Below, one piece after another: positions 32,690 to 42,325 of a DNA stretch of 64,000 nt. The notes beneath the pieces are model-generated. The model was given only the letters and a program-made list of their open reading frames with translations. It searched no databases and was not told where the DNA came from. This DNA is from Staphylococcus argenteus (lineage in GTDB: Bacteria; Bacillota; Bacilli; Staphylococcales; Staphylococcaceae). The stretch is from the NCBI RefSeq assembly GCF_000236925.1, contig NC_016941.1, positions 2,492,566 to 2,556,565 of the forward strand. The letters are read 5' to 3'. The first letter of the stretch is position 1. Each line of letters opens with the position of its first letter. Both the position numbers and the translations under genes were made by a program.

Positions 32690-32696
32690 ATATAAA

Positions 32697-33464
32697 TTAT
32701 TTAATTGTTGGATATACTTTTGACCCATGTAATTTTTCTGAACTCATATGTGTTTTAGGTATCTCAATACAATAGTGTGTTTCATGACAGTTCGGACATT
32801 CAAAACGACGTGTTGTCGCTGTGTGTGGCGCTTTAACAACCTGCCATAAAGATGGCGAGAACACATGTTGACAATTCGGACATAAATAGGCAACTTTGCG
32901 TTGGTAATATGCAGTGACACCAATGCCATAACCAATCATAAATGGTAAAGCGATTAAAAACGGCCATTTGTTTTTCATCAATATTGCACTCATAATACTA
33001 GAATATTGGATGACTCCCATCATACCAGCGCTAATCCAAATTTTACGACGAATGTTTTTCATTTCGTTTGATTTACTCATGACATTATCTATGTCTTTTA
33101 GATGTGATATTGGAGACTTCGACTCATCATTTACGTAATGTTGGATATTTTTAATTTTGTTTAACATCGTTTTTTGTTGTTTGATTTGTCGGTCAATGTC
33201 TTGTTGTTTAAGTTCAAGCATGGCATTGAGCGTCTTCAATGTACTGTCGCCTTTTAACAGCATATCTATATCGCTTAACGCACAACCTAAATCTTTAAGT
33301 AATAAGATTAACTCTAATGTTTCTCGTTGTTGCTCTGTGTATACACGACGATTACCTTCTGTAAATCCTTCAGGTTTCAAAATACCTTTGCGATCATAGT
33401 ATTGAATTGTTCGAGTTGTCACATTACATAACTTTGCGAGTTCTCCAGTTGAATAGTTAGACAT
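32697..33464 (-). CDS. MerR-family regulator with membrane hairpin and zinc ribbon
   Basis: A 255-aa protein with an N-terminal MerR winged helix (TGELAKLCNVTTRTIQYYDRKGIL, then WRRVY-like EGNRRVYTEQQRE) and a dimerisation coiled coil to about residue 120. Two hydrophobic segments (about 145-185) and a Cys4 zinc ribbon (CPNCQHVF..., CPNCHETHYCIE) follow. The combination suggests a membrane-tethered sensor. GGAGG lies 9 nt before the ATG. It is 181 nt downstream of relP on the same strand. Its ligand and target are unknown. Confidence 0.75.
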   Translation of the reverse strand: MSNYSTGELAKLCNVTTRTIQYYDRKGILKPEGFTEGNRRVYTEQQRETLELILLLKDLGCALSDIDMLLKGDSTLKTLNAMLELKQQDIDRQIKQQKTMLNKIKNIQHYVNDESKSPISHLKDIDNVMSKSNEMKNIRRKIWISAGMMGVIQYSSIMSAILMKNKWPFLIALPFMIGYGIGVTAYYQRKVAYLCPNCQHVFSPSLWQVVKAPHTATTRRFECPNCHETHYCIEIPKTHMSSEKLHGSKVYPTIK

Positions 33465-33645
33465 AGATTTCCACCTCCTACGCTTAACATAATTGATTAC
33501 CTTACGTCACGAGCAAATACTTTTTCTATATTTCATAAAATTTTTAAGAAAATCAAAGTTCATGGCATCTCATTGCTAGCATTTTTTGTTGCCAACTTTA
33601 TATTCGATAATACTTCAACCACTGCTTAAATGATGAACGTTTACT

Positions 33646-34338
<693 letters not shown>

Positions 34339-34549
34339 TTATACTTACCTCCGAAATTTAATCATCTTTATTGTACCTGACATTTTATTAAGATAATACT
34401 AATACCCTATCGTACTTTTGGCTGATTCAAAAAACTCTTAATATTTAATCAACTGTTTTATGAACATTTCCAATTTATAAACATGATTTTAAAAGACTTT
34501 TAAACCATGGTTTTAAAAAAATATTGATTGTTTATCTGACAACCATAAT

Positions 34550-34587
34550 AAAAAACACCTGTTACCTTGATATAGGCACAAGTGTTT
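34550..34587 (-). terminator. Terminator of the YdaT-like gene
   Basis: AACACcTGT.ACC and GGcACAaGTGTT form a stem with an 8-nt loop; six T follow on the minus strand. Confidence 0.7.
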
Positions 34588-34601
34588 AATTAATTGAAAT
34601 A

Positions 34602-35018
34602 TTATAAGTCTTTAAATGATTCCACAACTTTAGCATGTGGACCATCAACGATTGGTTCTCTTTGTCGAATGACACCACTTTCGCTTTCATTTGTTTCACT
34701 ATCAAATTTTGATTTATATCGATTTGATACTTCTTGAATTTGTTCTTCATTATCAGTTGTTGCATCTTCACTATCCACCTCTGTTTTTTCCTTTGTTGCT
34801 GTATGGAATTGCACGATGTTCTCTTCCTCTAATGCTTTAATTTCTTCTTTCGATAATGCTCGATACCAATCTTTCGCTTTCTTCGCTGCAATAGGAATAA
34901 CGTCTTTCTCAAGATAACCTTCCTTCAGCATCGTATTCGCAATTTCTATTGCTTTTTGCCGTTTTACTTCTTCGAATTCTTCCCATTTTTCGGGGTAACC
35001 TTTCATTTTATAGGGCAT
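34602..35018 (-). CDS. YdaT-like stress protein (138 aa)
   Basis: A soluble, very acidic protein. The N-terminal 55 residues (MKGYPEKWEEFEEVKRQKAIEIAN, EGY, VIPIAAKKAKDWY) resemble the start of B. subtilis YdaT. The C-terminal part is low-complexity and rich in Glu/Thr/Ser, with no motif. GGAGG lies 7 nt before the ATG. A SigB-type promoter is visible upstream, in line with the general-stress control of YdaT in Bacillus. The molecular function is unknown. It stands alone between relP and the FUSC protein gene. Confidence 0.65.
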   Translation of the reverse strand: MPYKMKGYPEKWEEFEEVKRQKAIEIANTMLKEGYLEKDVIPIAAKKAKDWYRALSKEEIKALEEENIVQFHTATKEKTEVDSEDATTDNEEQIQEVSNRYKSKFDSETNESESGVIRQREPIVDGPHAKVVESFKDL

Positions 35019-35053
35019 TTTCTAAACCTCCAATATGTTATAATTCATGTTAT

Positions 35054-35079
35054 ATACCACCATAATTATAAAATGAAAC
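35054..35079 (-). promoter_or_regulatory. SigB-type promoter of the YdaT-like gene
   Basis: Minus strand: GTTTCA (35074-35079), 14-nt spacer, TGGTAT (35054-35059). This matches the SigB consensus GTTT-N14-17-GGGTAT with two mismatches, about 35 nt upstream of the start codon. Confidence 0.6.
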
Positions 35080-35167
35080 ATATTAAACACAATTTTTTAG
35101 ACATCCTTCTCAATAACCTCAGACAAACGTAAGACTAACGCGGCAAATTTACCGTTTACAATACATT

Positions 35168-37114
35168 TTATCGCATATCAACACTGCTTTCTTGCATATG
35201 CATGAGTGCTGATTGAATATAATTGTATTGCGGTAAATCTGGTAATGTCTTAATGGCTAGAGACTCATTTAGTTCAAAATGTTTCGCTATATTTTCGAAT
35301 ACAACTAAATATGTACCCATTAATTGCTCATCTATCGTATAACGCGACTCGTTAGTCATCGCTCTGTTTAACATAAAACTTATTTCTTCAATTGCAAATA
35401 TACTCGGATAATGATTTCGAACTGCCATTTTATTACTGAATAATTCACCATTAGCAGCATGATAAATTTGTGTCATATTATTTAATTTTACCGATAAGTT
35501 AATCGCTTCATTTTTCAAATAGGCCTCATCTTTATATTTATTTTCAGAGAACAAATAATGAAAAATTGTTGCTTCTTTACGAATCACTTCAGCCATTACA
35601 GTCGGAAGCAATGCTGAGGCCGTACGTTGACCAAGGACAAATAAACCTATAATAGCAATGATGATCCCTATAGTCACATCTGTCATTCTTGGAAAAGCAA
35701 TATCAATGGATAAATTTCGTGACGCCAATCCATTCATTAAGATTACTTGAATTGTTATAAAAATAACTGCTATCGCATAATTTGCTGCTACCAAAGCCTC
35801 AGTAAATAAAGCAGCAACGCCCATTAACACAACTGCAACTGGTGTTGGTATTGAAAAGAATAATATGATCGACAACACTAATACGCCTAACATCGTTCCT
35901 AATCCACGTGCCATACCTCTTTCAATCGCATGGATTGTCGAAGTACCTAACAATACAGTATGTGTAGATAATGGTATCCAATATGCCTTGTCGAAATCGA
36001 ACATAAGCGCAATAAATATTGCTCCCATCATAATAGCTGCATAGCGCAATGTATTACGAAAGACAATGGAATCCAAAGTTAAATTTTGATAAATTCGTTT
36101 ACTATAAAGTGGCTTATGAATATCTGCTTCATATTCAATGCGTTCAGAATTTGCATTTGCTATCTCGTCAATTTTCAAAATATGATTAAATAGATTTTCA
36201 AAGTCGTTTGTTACAGTAACTTCTTTGCGCCAATAATCCAACTCTTGCTTAGGATGTCTTATTTGCTGAATGATGTAATCCATCATTTCTATCAATTCAT
36301 CTGGTAATGGCCTTATATTTTTAGCATTTAATTCCAATAATTCAGAGTAAATACCTTGCGCAGATGTATGCAACAATAACAACTTTTGAAAGCGCGAGCT
36401 CAATTTTTCGCTACTTGAATTTGAACTAATCAATAATTTATCCGAAGCTTTAAATACATTTACCGCTGAAGTAGCAACCTCCAAAAATTTTTCCTTTTCA
36501 TTATAATGATGTAATAATTTCTTGATAAGCGTGAAATCATTCTGAATTGCTTGTTCTTCTGCTTTCGTCTTAGATAGTAAGATTGTTACCAACACCATCA
36601 AAGTAGCTAATATGCCACCTAAAATAATGGCAAATCCTCTATATAATGCCTCTTCTGGTGCTATCGGTAAATTGATAGGTAAGCTAAACGTTACAATAAA
36701 AAAAGTCGATGAAGGTCCCGCAATTTTCAAAGCTGTAAAAATATAAAATGGAATAACCGTGACAATTAGCAAAGTCAGACCGAAAACTAATGGCGTTGTA
36801 GCCGTTAAAGTACCTAAAATCATACAAATAGCAAACGCTAAATTACATATGATAACAGTTCTAATCTTTGATTTAGCAGATCCATTAAACACATAAATAT
36901 GTGCCAATGTCCCTGTCGCAACGAGTAATCCAAATTGAAAATTGCCATATAAATATCCAATTAAAGCTGGGATTATCATTAACAAACCTTGTCTTATCCC
37001 TTTATAGAAATCTAAGTTTTGACGATTGATTTTAATAAGTGATGTCAAAAAGATGTCATGACGACGTCTCCTTCCATTGCGAAAATATTTCCATAATTTT
37101 TTATTAGTATACAT
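35168..37114 (-). CDS. FUSC-family membrane protein, putative aromatic/drug exporter
   Basis: A 648-aa protein with two hydrophobic blocks (about residues 35-190 and 355-510), separated by a helical cytoplasmic region and followed by a helical C-terminal domain. The two-fold arrangement of about five to six helices each fits the FUSC/ArAE (YccS-YhfK) family, thought to pump aromatic acids or other small compounds. No clear ribosome-binding site lies before the ATG at 37114, so the real start may be downstream, for example at residue 47. The gene is monocistronic. Confidence 0.7.
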   Translation of the reverse strand: MYTNKKLWKYFRNGRRRRHDIFLTSLIKINRQNLDFYKGIRQGLLMIIPALIGYLYGNFQFGLLVATGTLAHIYVFNGSAKSKIRTVIICNLAFAICMILGTLTATTPLVFGLTLLIVTVIPFYIFTALKIAGPSSTFFIVTFSLPINLPIAPEEALYRGFAIILGGILATLMVLVTILLSKTKAEEQAIQNDFTLIKKLLHHYNEKEKFLEVATSAVNVFKASDKLLISSNSSSEKLSSRFQKLLLLHTSAQGIYSELLELNAKNIRPLPDELIEMMDYIIQQIRHPKQELDYWRKEVTVTNDFENLFNHILKIDEIANANSERIEYEADIHKPLYSKRIYQNLTLDSIVFRNTLRYAAIMMGAIFIALMFDFDKAYWIPLSTHTVLLGTSTIHAIERGMARGLGTMLGVLVLSIILFFSIPTPVAVVLMGVAALFTEALVAANYAIAVIFITIQVILMNGLASRNLSIDIAFPRMTDVTIGIIIAIIGLFVLGQRTASALLPTVMAEVIRKEATIFHYLFSENKYKDEAYLKNEAINLSVKLNNMTQIYHAANGELFSNKMAVRNHYPSIFAIEEISFMLNRAMTNESRYTIDEQLMGTYLVVFENIAKHFELNESLAIKTLPDLPQYNYIQSALMHMQESSVDMR

Positions 37115-37377
37115 AAATTTAATTCGCTACTATAATTTATAATTAAGCAACATTTGCTATTATAACACCTTATACGTAATTATATAACTTTTAAAATCTT
37201 TTTAAGGTGTTTTAAATTAAATTCTAAAAATTTTGAAAAGGTGCATTTTATTCATATGTTGATAACTTTTGAAGCTGTTGAACTGTACTAGTATATTTTA
37301 ATGTGCAACCTAAGATTTATTAAATGACGCTATATTTTGAATACTGTCAATGTTAATCAGCTTGGTATTACAGAACA

Positions 37378-37581
37378 TTATTGCTTAAAAAAACGATTCA
37401 TGAACGTGTATAGTAGATACAAAGATGTATTTACAAAAACTGGTATTAAGCAATATAAAATAATTACATAAAAATCACCTTCCGCATGCCATATGAAAAA
37501 GAATAATATGATTAAAAATACACTTATCATTATTCCTAAGATAGGTAAAATTTTAATATATTTCTCTAAATTTTCATTCAT
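37378..37581 (-). CDS. Small two-helix membrane protein (67 aa)
   Basis: Not recognised. The start at 37581 (MNENLEKY) has GGAGG 8 nt upstream. Two hydrophobic stretches (about residues 11-27 and 36-58) and a short Phe/Lys C-terminus (NRFFKQ). It stands alone between the FUSC and MFS genes. No cofactor or catalytic motif is visible. Confidence 0.55.
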   Translation of the reverse strand: MNENLEKYIKILPILGIMISVFLIILFFFIWHAEGDFYVIILYCLIPVFVNTSLYLLYTFMNRFFKQ

Positions 37582-37737
37582 AGATATTTCCTCCAAATGT
37601 TTTATATAATTAGAATCAAATGCCGAATTATCTACTTACTCTTATTCAATTTCCAATGCTCGCATCAACACTAGTTCATACAAATTATAAAATATTCCTA
37701 TATAACTGTAGTCATCACAACTTTGATTTTTCGTATT

Positions 37738-37779
37738 AAAAAAAGCAATAAATCTCCATTAAATGAAGACTTATTGCTT
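37738..37779 (-). terminator. MFS transporter terminator
   Basis: AAGCAATAA and TTATTGCTT form a stem with extra inner pairing; on the minus strand TTTTTTT follows. Confidence 0.75.
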
Positions 37780-37786
37780 GCTTGAA

Positions 37787-39064
37787 TTATTTTTCTAAAG
37801 TTTTATCATCACTAACAATTAAAGGTTGATCTGGTTTCACATAGAACCACATAATTACTGCAATTGCTGCTGGAACAATTAATAATTGGAATGTCATTGT
37901 CCAACCTAAATGTTCTACGAATAAACCAGCTAATAGTGGACTGATTAATGCACCTATATTACCCCATAAGTTCATCCATCCTGATACTGTACCAGAGAAG
38001 TTACGTCCTAAATCAGTTGCTGCAGCCCAACTCATACCCATTGAAATACCGATACCCCCTAGACCTAGTGATAACCAGAAAATACTTACATATAAATTTC
38101 CTGTACGTACAGCAAAGATAATTGAAACTGCAAATACAATAAATCCTGCGATTGCGATTACACCTCTAGCTACAAATTTTGAACGACCTAATCCTAATAC
38201 ACGGTCAGAAATTGCACCTGCTGATAAGATTAAGAAGAACATTAATAACCAAGGTAATGAACTAATGCCCATTTCTTTAAAGTTAACGTGGAATACTTCT
38301 GCTAAATACGTCGGTAACCAAATTAAGAATAATGTAATGATAAATTGTACAACAAAGTATTGAATTGCAATTGCATAAAAGCTAAAACGTTTGAAGAAAT
38401 CATTCCATGGTGGTGATGATTTTTCAGTAGCTACAATGTCACGATTTTCCATAATGAAACGTTTCTCCGCTTCATTAACCATTCTATGTTGCTCAGGTAA
38501 GTCTTTTGCAATAATCGCCCATAATACAGCCATTAAAATCCCTACTGCACCAAAAATGTAAAATACTGCTTGCCAGTTAAATGCGTTAACAATAGCAATT
38601 GTAACTATTGGTGCTAATACCGGTCCGAAATATGAACCTGCTAATAAAGCACTTGATGCTCTACCTTTTTCATTTTTAGAGAACCAAAATGAGTTAAACA
38701 CGGCATTAGACGGGTACATTGGCGCCTCACCCACACCAAATAAGAATCTCACTAAATAAATTAAACCGTGATTTTTAATCATACCAGTTAAGATTGTAAA
38801 TGCACTCCACCAAACTAATGCAATTGTAATCATCTTACGTGGACCGAATTTTTCAGCTAACATACCTGATGGTACTTGCATTAATGCATAACCGAGAGAG
38901 AAGAATGATGCCAATAAACCAAATTGTGGTTTAGTCATCCCTAGATCATCCATCATTTGTTTAGCAATATATGAAATGTTTGCTCTATCCATATACGCAA
39001 TAACCCCAATAAAGAAGAACGCAAGCGCGAACATCCACCTTACGTTAGTTCGTTTTTCCTTCAT
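37787..39064 (-). CDS. MFS transporter of the anion:cation symporter (glucarate) group
   Basis: A 425-aa, 12-helix transporter. The ATG at 39064 (MKEKRTNVRW) is chosen as start; the 35 residues of open frame upstream lack membrane or conserved character. Motifs: DRANISYIAKQMMDDLGMTKPQFG (typical ACS family N-terminus), GMLAEKFGPRKM motif A and RFLFGVGEAPMYPSN. The group transports glucarate, galactonate and related sugar acids. A cre-like site lies about 130 bp upstream. No catabolic gene is next to it, so the substrate is not known. Confidence 0.78.
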   Translation of the reverse strand: MKEKRTNVRWMFALAFFFIGVIAYMDRANISYIAKQMMDDLGMTKPQFGLLASFFSLGYALMQVPSGMLAEKFGPRKMITIALVWWSAFTILTGMIKNHGLIYLVRFLFGVGEAPMYPSNAVFNSFWFSKNEKGRASSALLAGSYFGPVLAPIVTIAIVNAFNWQAVFYIFGAVGILMAVLWAIIAKDLPEQHRMVNEAEKRFIMENRDIVATEKSSPPWNDFFKRFSFYAIAIQYFVVQFIITLFLIWLPTYLAEVFHVNFKEMGISSLPWLLMFFLILSAGAISDRVLGLGRSKFVARGVIAIAGFIVFAVSIIFAVRTGNLYVSIFWLSLGLGGIGISMGMSWAAATDLGRNFSGTVSGWMNLWGNIGALISPLLAGLFVEHLGWTMTFQLLIVPAAIAVIMWFYVKPDQPLIVSDDKTLEK

Positions 39065-39196
39065 AACTATTCCTACTTCCCTTATTAATTTTAAAAGCTT
39101 ACCCTGAAACGATAAAAATTTTCGGACATCTGGCATGTCCACCCCTACTTTGTCACAAAATTGTACCAAAGTTATTTTTTATAATATTATCAGACA

Positions 39197-39211
39197 TGGA
39201 AAGCGTTTACA
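39197..39211. promoter_or_regulatory. cre-like site upstream of the sugar-acid MFS gene
   Basis: TGGAAAGCGTTTACA matches the CcpA cre consensus with one mismatch (G in place of T in the second position). It lies 133 bp upstream of the MFS start. Confidence 0.6.
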
Positions 39212-39609
39212 ATAGAATCTATAAAAATTTTATTAAATTCCGCTTAACTTTTGCTATTAAAACGATATAAAGGAACTTTTAGTTACATAGTAGCCTATAG
39301 TTTGTTGATTTAAAAATACTGCAATCATAGTGTTTTAAAACGTATATTGTAGGCTTTCTTACATATTATTGATTCGTTATATATTGCATATAAATATACC
39401 TTGCATTCATTGTGCAGCGCCTATCATTTTAATTATCATTTATTGACTTTTCGCTCTTATAGCAAGCAATTTTTTGTTATATTGCTTATAATACATTTTA
39501 AGACGAATTCTTGTTTCAACTTTGTATCCTACATCTGTTTTCATTACATTGATTTATTAAGTCTTATTTGTCTGCAATTGCTGAAAATTAAAGGAGCTTA
39601 TTTTTAATA
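39212..39609. other. Intergenic region before dedA
   Basis: AT-rich, with no gene that can be supported. It should contain the promoter of the plus-strand dedA-like gene, but I cannot place it by eye. Confidence 0.5.
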
Positions 39610-40221
39610 ATGGAACAAATTATCACTGAATTTATTAGTCGTTTTGGATATGCAGCGATTTTTATATTAATTTTATTAGAAAATGTTTTACCTATCGTGC
39701 CATCGGAAATTATTCTGACATTTGCAGGTCTCATGTCTGTTAAATCACATTTATCAATTTTAACTTTATTTATTATTGCAACCATCGCATCATTTATAGG
39801 GCTGTTAATTTTATATTATATCTGCCGTTTGATTTCAGAAGAACGTCTATATCGTTTTATTGATCGCCATGGTAAGTGGATTAAATTGAAAAGTAAGGAT
39901 TTAAAGCGAGCAAATGATTGGTTTAAAAAGTATGGCGTATGGGCTGTATTTATCTGTCGTTTCATACCTGTATTACGTGTATTGATTACCATTCCAGCCG
40001 GTGTAAACCGCATGAATGTTGTGACATTTACCGTTATTTCATTAATAGGTACAACAATTTGGAATTTCGGTTTGATTTTACTAGGACGCACGTTGAGCGA
40101 TAGCTTTGGTATGTTGATGACTGGTCTTCATACATATTCACGTATTATGTATGTTGTTATCATTATCGCAGTCATTTACTTTGCTATACGTTACATTGGC
40201 AAACGTAAGAGAGTAAAATAA
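39610..40221 (+). CDS. DedA-family membrane protein
   Basis: A 203-aa polytopic protein with five to six hydrophobic segments. The family signature is in the middle: CRFIPVLRVLITIPAGVNRM, with a conserved Arg pair and Gly; ENVLPIVPSEIIL near the N-terminus is the other DedA block. AAAGGAG lies before the ATG. DedA proteins are lipid-linked scramblases or undecaprenyl-phosphate flippases, and support membrane homeostasis and resistance to cationic peptides. The gene is convergent with the MFS gene that follows. Confidence 0.85.
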   Translation: MEQIITEFISRFGYAAIFILILLENVLPIVPSEIILTFAGLMSVKSHLSILTLFIIATIASFIGLLILYYICRLISEERLYRFIDRHGKWIKLKSKDLKRANDWFKKYGVWAVFICRFIPVLRVLITIPAGVNRMNVVTFTVISLIGTTIWNFGLILLGRTLSDSFGMLMTGLHTYSRIMYVVIIIAVIYFAIRYIGKRKRVK

Positions 40222-40265
40222 TATTGTTGTTAGCATAATGACAAAAATTTTAAATTTCTATAAAC

Positions 40266-40313
40266 AAAAAGCAGTGAATCATTCCATCTATTGAAATGAT
40301 TCACTGCTTTTTT
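40266..40313. terminator. Bidirectional terminator between dedA and MFS
   Basis: AAAAAGCAGTGAATCATT pairs perfectly with AATGATTCACTGCTTTTTT across a 12-nt loop, with T-runs on both strands. Confidence 0.85.
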
Positions 40314-40317
40314 AAGT

Positions 40318-41481
40318 TTATTTGGCATACTTTAGCTGAAAGTCACCTATCTTTATATAAAGAAATATTATTATTAACATGATAGTTATAGTTGTGAAAT
40401 AAAAGGCTACCAACGGCTGAGAAATGATACCAATTAATAATGCACCGACAGTCATTCCAATATATCTCACAAAATTAAATACACCTAGCACTTTTCCTTT
40501 TATATGTTCAAATCTTTTAGAAATTATAGTAGACAGCAAAGCTGGCACAATACCAACACAAGTACCTAATATAAATATAATTACTGATAATATAATTACA
40601 TTTGATTCGTTTAACCAACCAAACAAGAACGTAAATATAGCAAATCCAGTTATAGTAACACGAAGTATCATTATTTCATTATATTTTTTTGACAATCGTT
40701 TATAAAATAAACTTCCTAATATAACACTAACAGTAATAGGTAAAAACAAAACTCCTGATATGCCAACACCTATATCATAGGTATTATTTAATAATGTCGG
40801 TAAATAAACTAATATTGAAAAGTACGTCAAAAATATTAAAAATCCCAATGTCACTAAAGTAATAAACACTTTATCGGTTAAATATTTTTCTTCAATTTTT
40901 TCAGTTAATTTTACAATCCCTTTTTCAACATTTGGAATATCGATAAAAAAGATAATCAGTAATAATGCGATAGATATAACGAGCAAAAAACTAAAAATAC
41001 CAATATAATCCCATCTTGCGCCTAAAGCACTCCCTAAGATTGGTGCCAAAGCTGGCGCACATGATAAAAATATTTGATAGTTCGCCATTGCTTGAGCTCT
41101 ACCATTATCTGTACTTAGTTTGGCTAATAAAGTTAAAGTCACGAGAGGAATAATTCCGCAACCAATTGCTTGAAGTAATCTTGATATAGTAAACAATATA
41201 AAATTATGTGTCACTGCACAAATAAAGCTAGATATGATTACTATTCCCAAACCTGTTAAAAGTACTTTTTTCGAATCACGAGAATCTATACTTCTGCCAA
41301 GCACAATTTGCATAATTGCAACGATAAATATAAAGCCACCCACTGTAGCATTTATCCATAATATTGGTACTTGAAAATCGTCATATAGTCTCGGAATAAT
41401 AGGCGTGTATATGTTTTGAATCAATGATGCAAAAAATGCTAAAAATCCTAGAACATATAATCTGATATTACTATTAGTCAT
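40318..41481 (-). CDS. MFS drug efflux transporter
   Basis: A 387-aa, 12-helix MFS protein of the DHA1 (Bcr/CflA-like) type; LYVLGFLAFFASLIQNIYTPIIPRLYDDFQV is the N-terminal helix and QIVLGRSIDSRDSKKVL carries motif A. It overlaps the stop of the MarR gene by 8 bp on the same strand, so the pair form an operon with autoregulated efflux. The substrate is unknown; a drug or toxic metabolite sensed by the MarR protein is likely. Confidence 0.78.
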   Translation of the reverse strand: MTNSNIRLYVLGFLAFFASLIQNIYTPIIPRLYDDFQVPILWINATVGGFIFIVAIMQIVLGRSIDSRDSKKVLLTGLGIVIISSFICAVTHNFILFTISRLLQAIGCGIIPLVTLTLLAKLSTDNGRAQAMANYQIFLSCAPALAPILGSALGARWDYIGIFSFLLVISIALLLIIFFIDIPNVEKGIVKLTEKIEEKYLTDKVFITLVTLGFLIFLTYFSILVYLPTLLNNTYDIGVGISGVLFLPITVSVILGSLFYKRLSKKYNEIMILRVTITGFAIFTFLFGWLNESNVIILSVIIFILGTCVGIVPALLSTIISKRFEHIKGKVLGVFNFVRYIGMTVGALLIGIISQPLVAFYFTTITIMLIIIFLYIKIGDFQLKYAK

Positions 41482-41941
41482 TTAAACCATCTTCTTCTTT
41501 TTTTAATTCTTCTATACTACGGTTTAAAAACTCTATAATAACTGCCATTTCGTCATCATCAAACACTTTAAGCACTTCTTCATATTTTTTTACCGCTTTT
41601 TCATGTAATTCATCATGAATATAAGATAATTTTTTTCCTTCTTGCGTCAATAAATAATTAACTTCTCTTTTGTTAAATTCATTGTGCGATTCAACTACTA
41701 AGCCTTTCGATAAAAGTTTTTTTATCGATTTAGTAATCGCTGGTTTTGATACATTTAACATGTCAGACAAAAATTTATTATTCGCTTTATCATTATTATT
41801 AATCAACTCTATAATATGAAATTGTGTTAGAGATAAATCCAGTGCCTCATTCTCTTTTTTATACTGCCTTCTTTTATCGACATTTTCTCTTTCTATAATA
41901 AATTGTTGTAATTTTAAAATAACTTCTCTTTTCATATCCAT
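41474..41941 (-). CDS. MarR-family regulator of the downstream efflux gene
   Basis: A 155-aa winged-helix regulator. The recognition region (FLSDMLNVSKPAITKSIKKLLSKGLV) and wing (NKREVNYLLTQEGKKL) are typical of MarR. GGGGAGG lies 7 nt before the start. A perfect palindrome lies 20 nt upstream, most likely the autoregulatory operator. The long charged C-terminal helix (NRSIEELKKEEDGLND) may serve dimerisation. No Cys is present, so a thiol switch is unlikely; it probably senses a ligand exported by the MFS partner. Confidence 0.82.
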   Translation of the reverse strand: MDMKREVILKLQQFIIERENVDKRRQYKKENEALDLSLTQFHIIELINNNDKANNKFLSDMLNVSKPAITKSIKKLLSKGLVVESHNEFNKREVNYLLTQEGKKLSYIHDELHEKAVKKYEEVLKVFDDDEMAVIIEFLNRSIEELKKEEDGLND

Positions 41942-41960
41942 TATTATTCCTCCCCTTCAT

Positions 41961-41978
41961 TAGTTAACCGGTTAACTA
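41961..41978. promoter_or_regulatory. Perfect 18-bp MarR operator palindrome
   Basis: TAGTTAACCGGTTAACTA is fully self-complementary and sits 20 bp before the MarR start codon. Its position suggests autoregulation of the marR-MFS operon. The rest of the gap up to 42325 shows nothing recognised. Confidence 0.75.
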
Positions 41979-42325
41979 TATTATTATTTATCCCTCTTTT
42001 TTTGTCAAATATTGTTGCAATTAACATATATTTACTAATTTATGTACCATTTATTCCTCACAATATAAATCCTGTCTTCCACACAAATTGTTTTCGTCAC
42101 TTTAATATGCCTTCTATCCAAAAAAGTTACTCATAACAAATTGCACATTTTAATAAATGTAACAATACCATTTGTAAATTCCCAAAAACCCTATTTTTAT
42201 ATCAATATTTTATATTATTAAAGTTTTTTAAAACCGTATTCTAATAACACTTGCCATGTGATAAAATTATTTTTATATATAAATACCAAAGATTCAGATT
42301 ATTTAATTGTAAAGGAGATAGTGAT

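Noticed and set aside
39065..39169. Extended N-terminus of the MFS transporter (35 residues)
   Set aside because: There is no ribosome-binding site before it, and the family N-terminus begins at the ATG at 39064.
39401..39607. Plus-strand 68-aa frame before the dedA gene
   Set aside because: The sequence is AT-rich, has no ribosome-binding site, and runs into the real start of dedA with an AAAGGAG of its own.
42251..42325. Extended N-terminus of the ABC ATPase
   Set aside because: The 25 residues precede the ribosome-binding site AAAGGAG, so translation starts at 42326.
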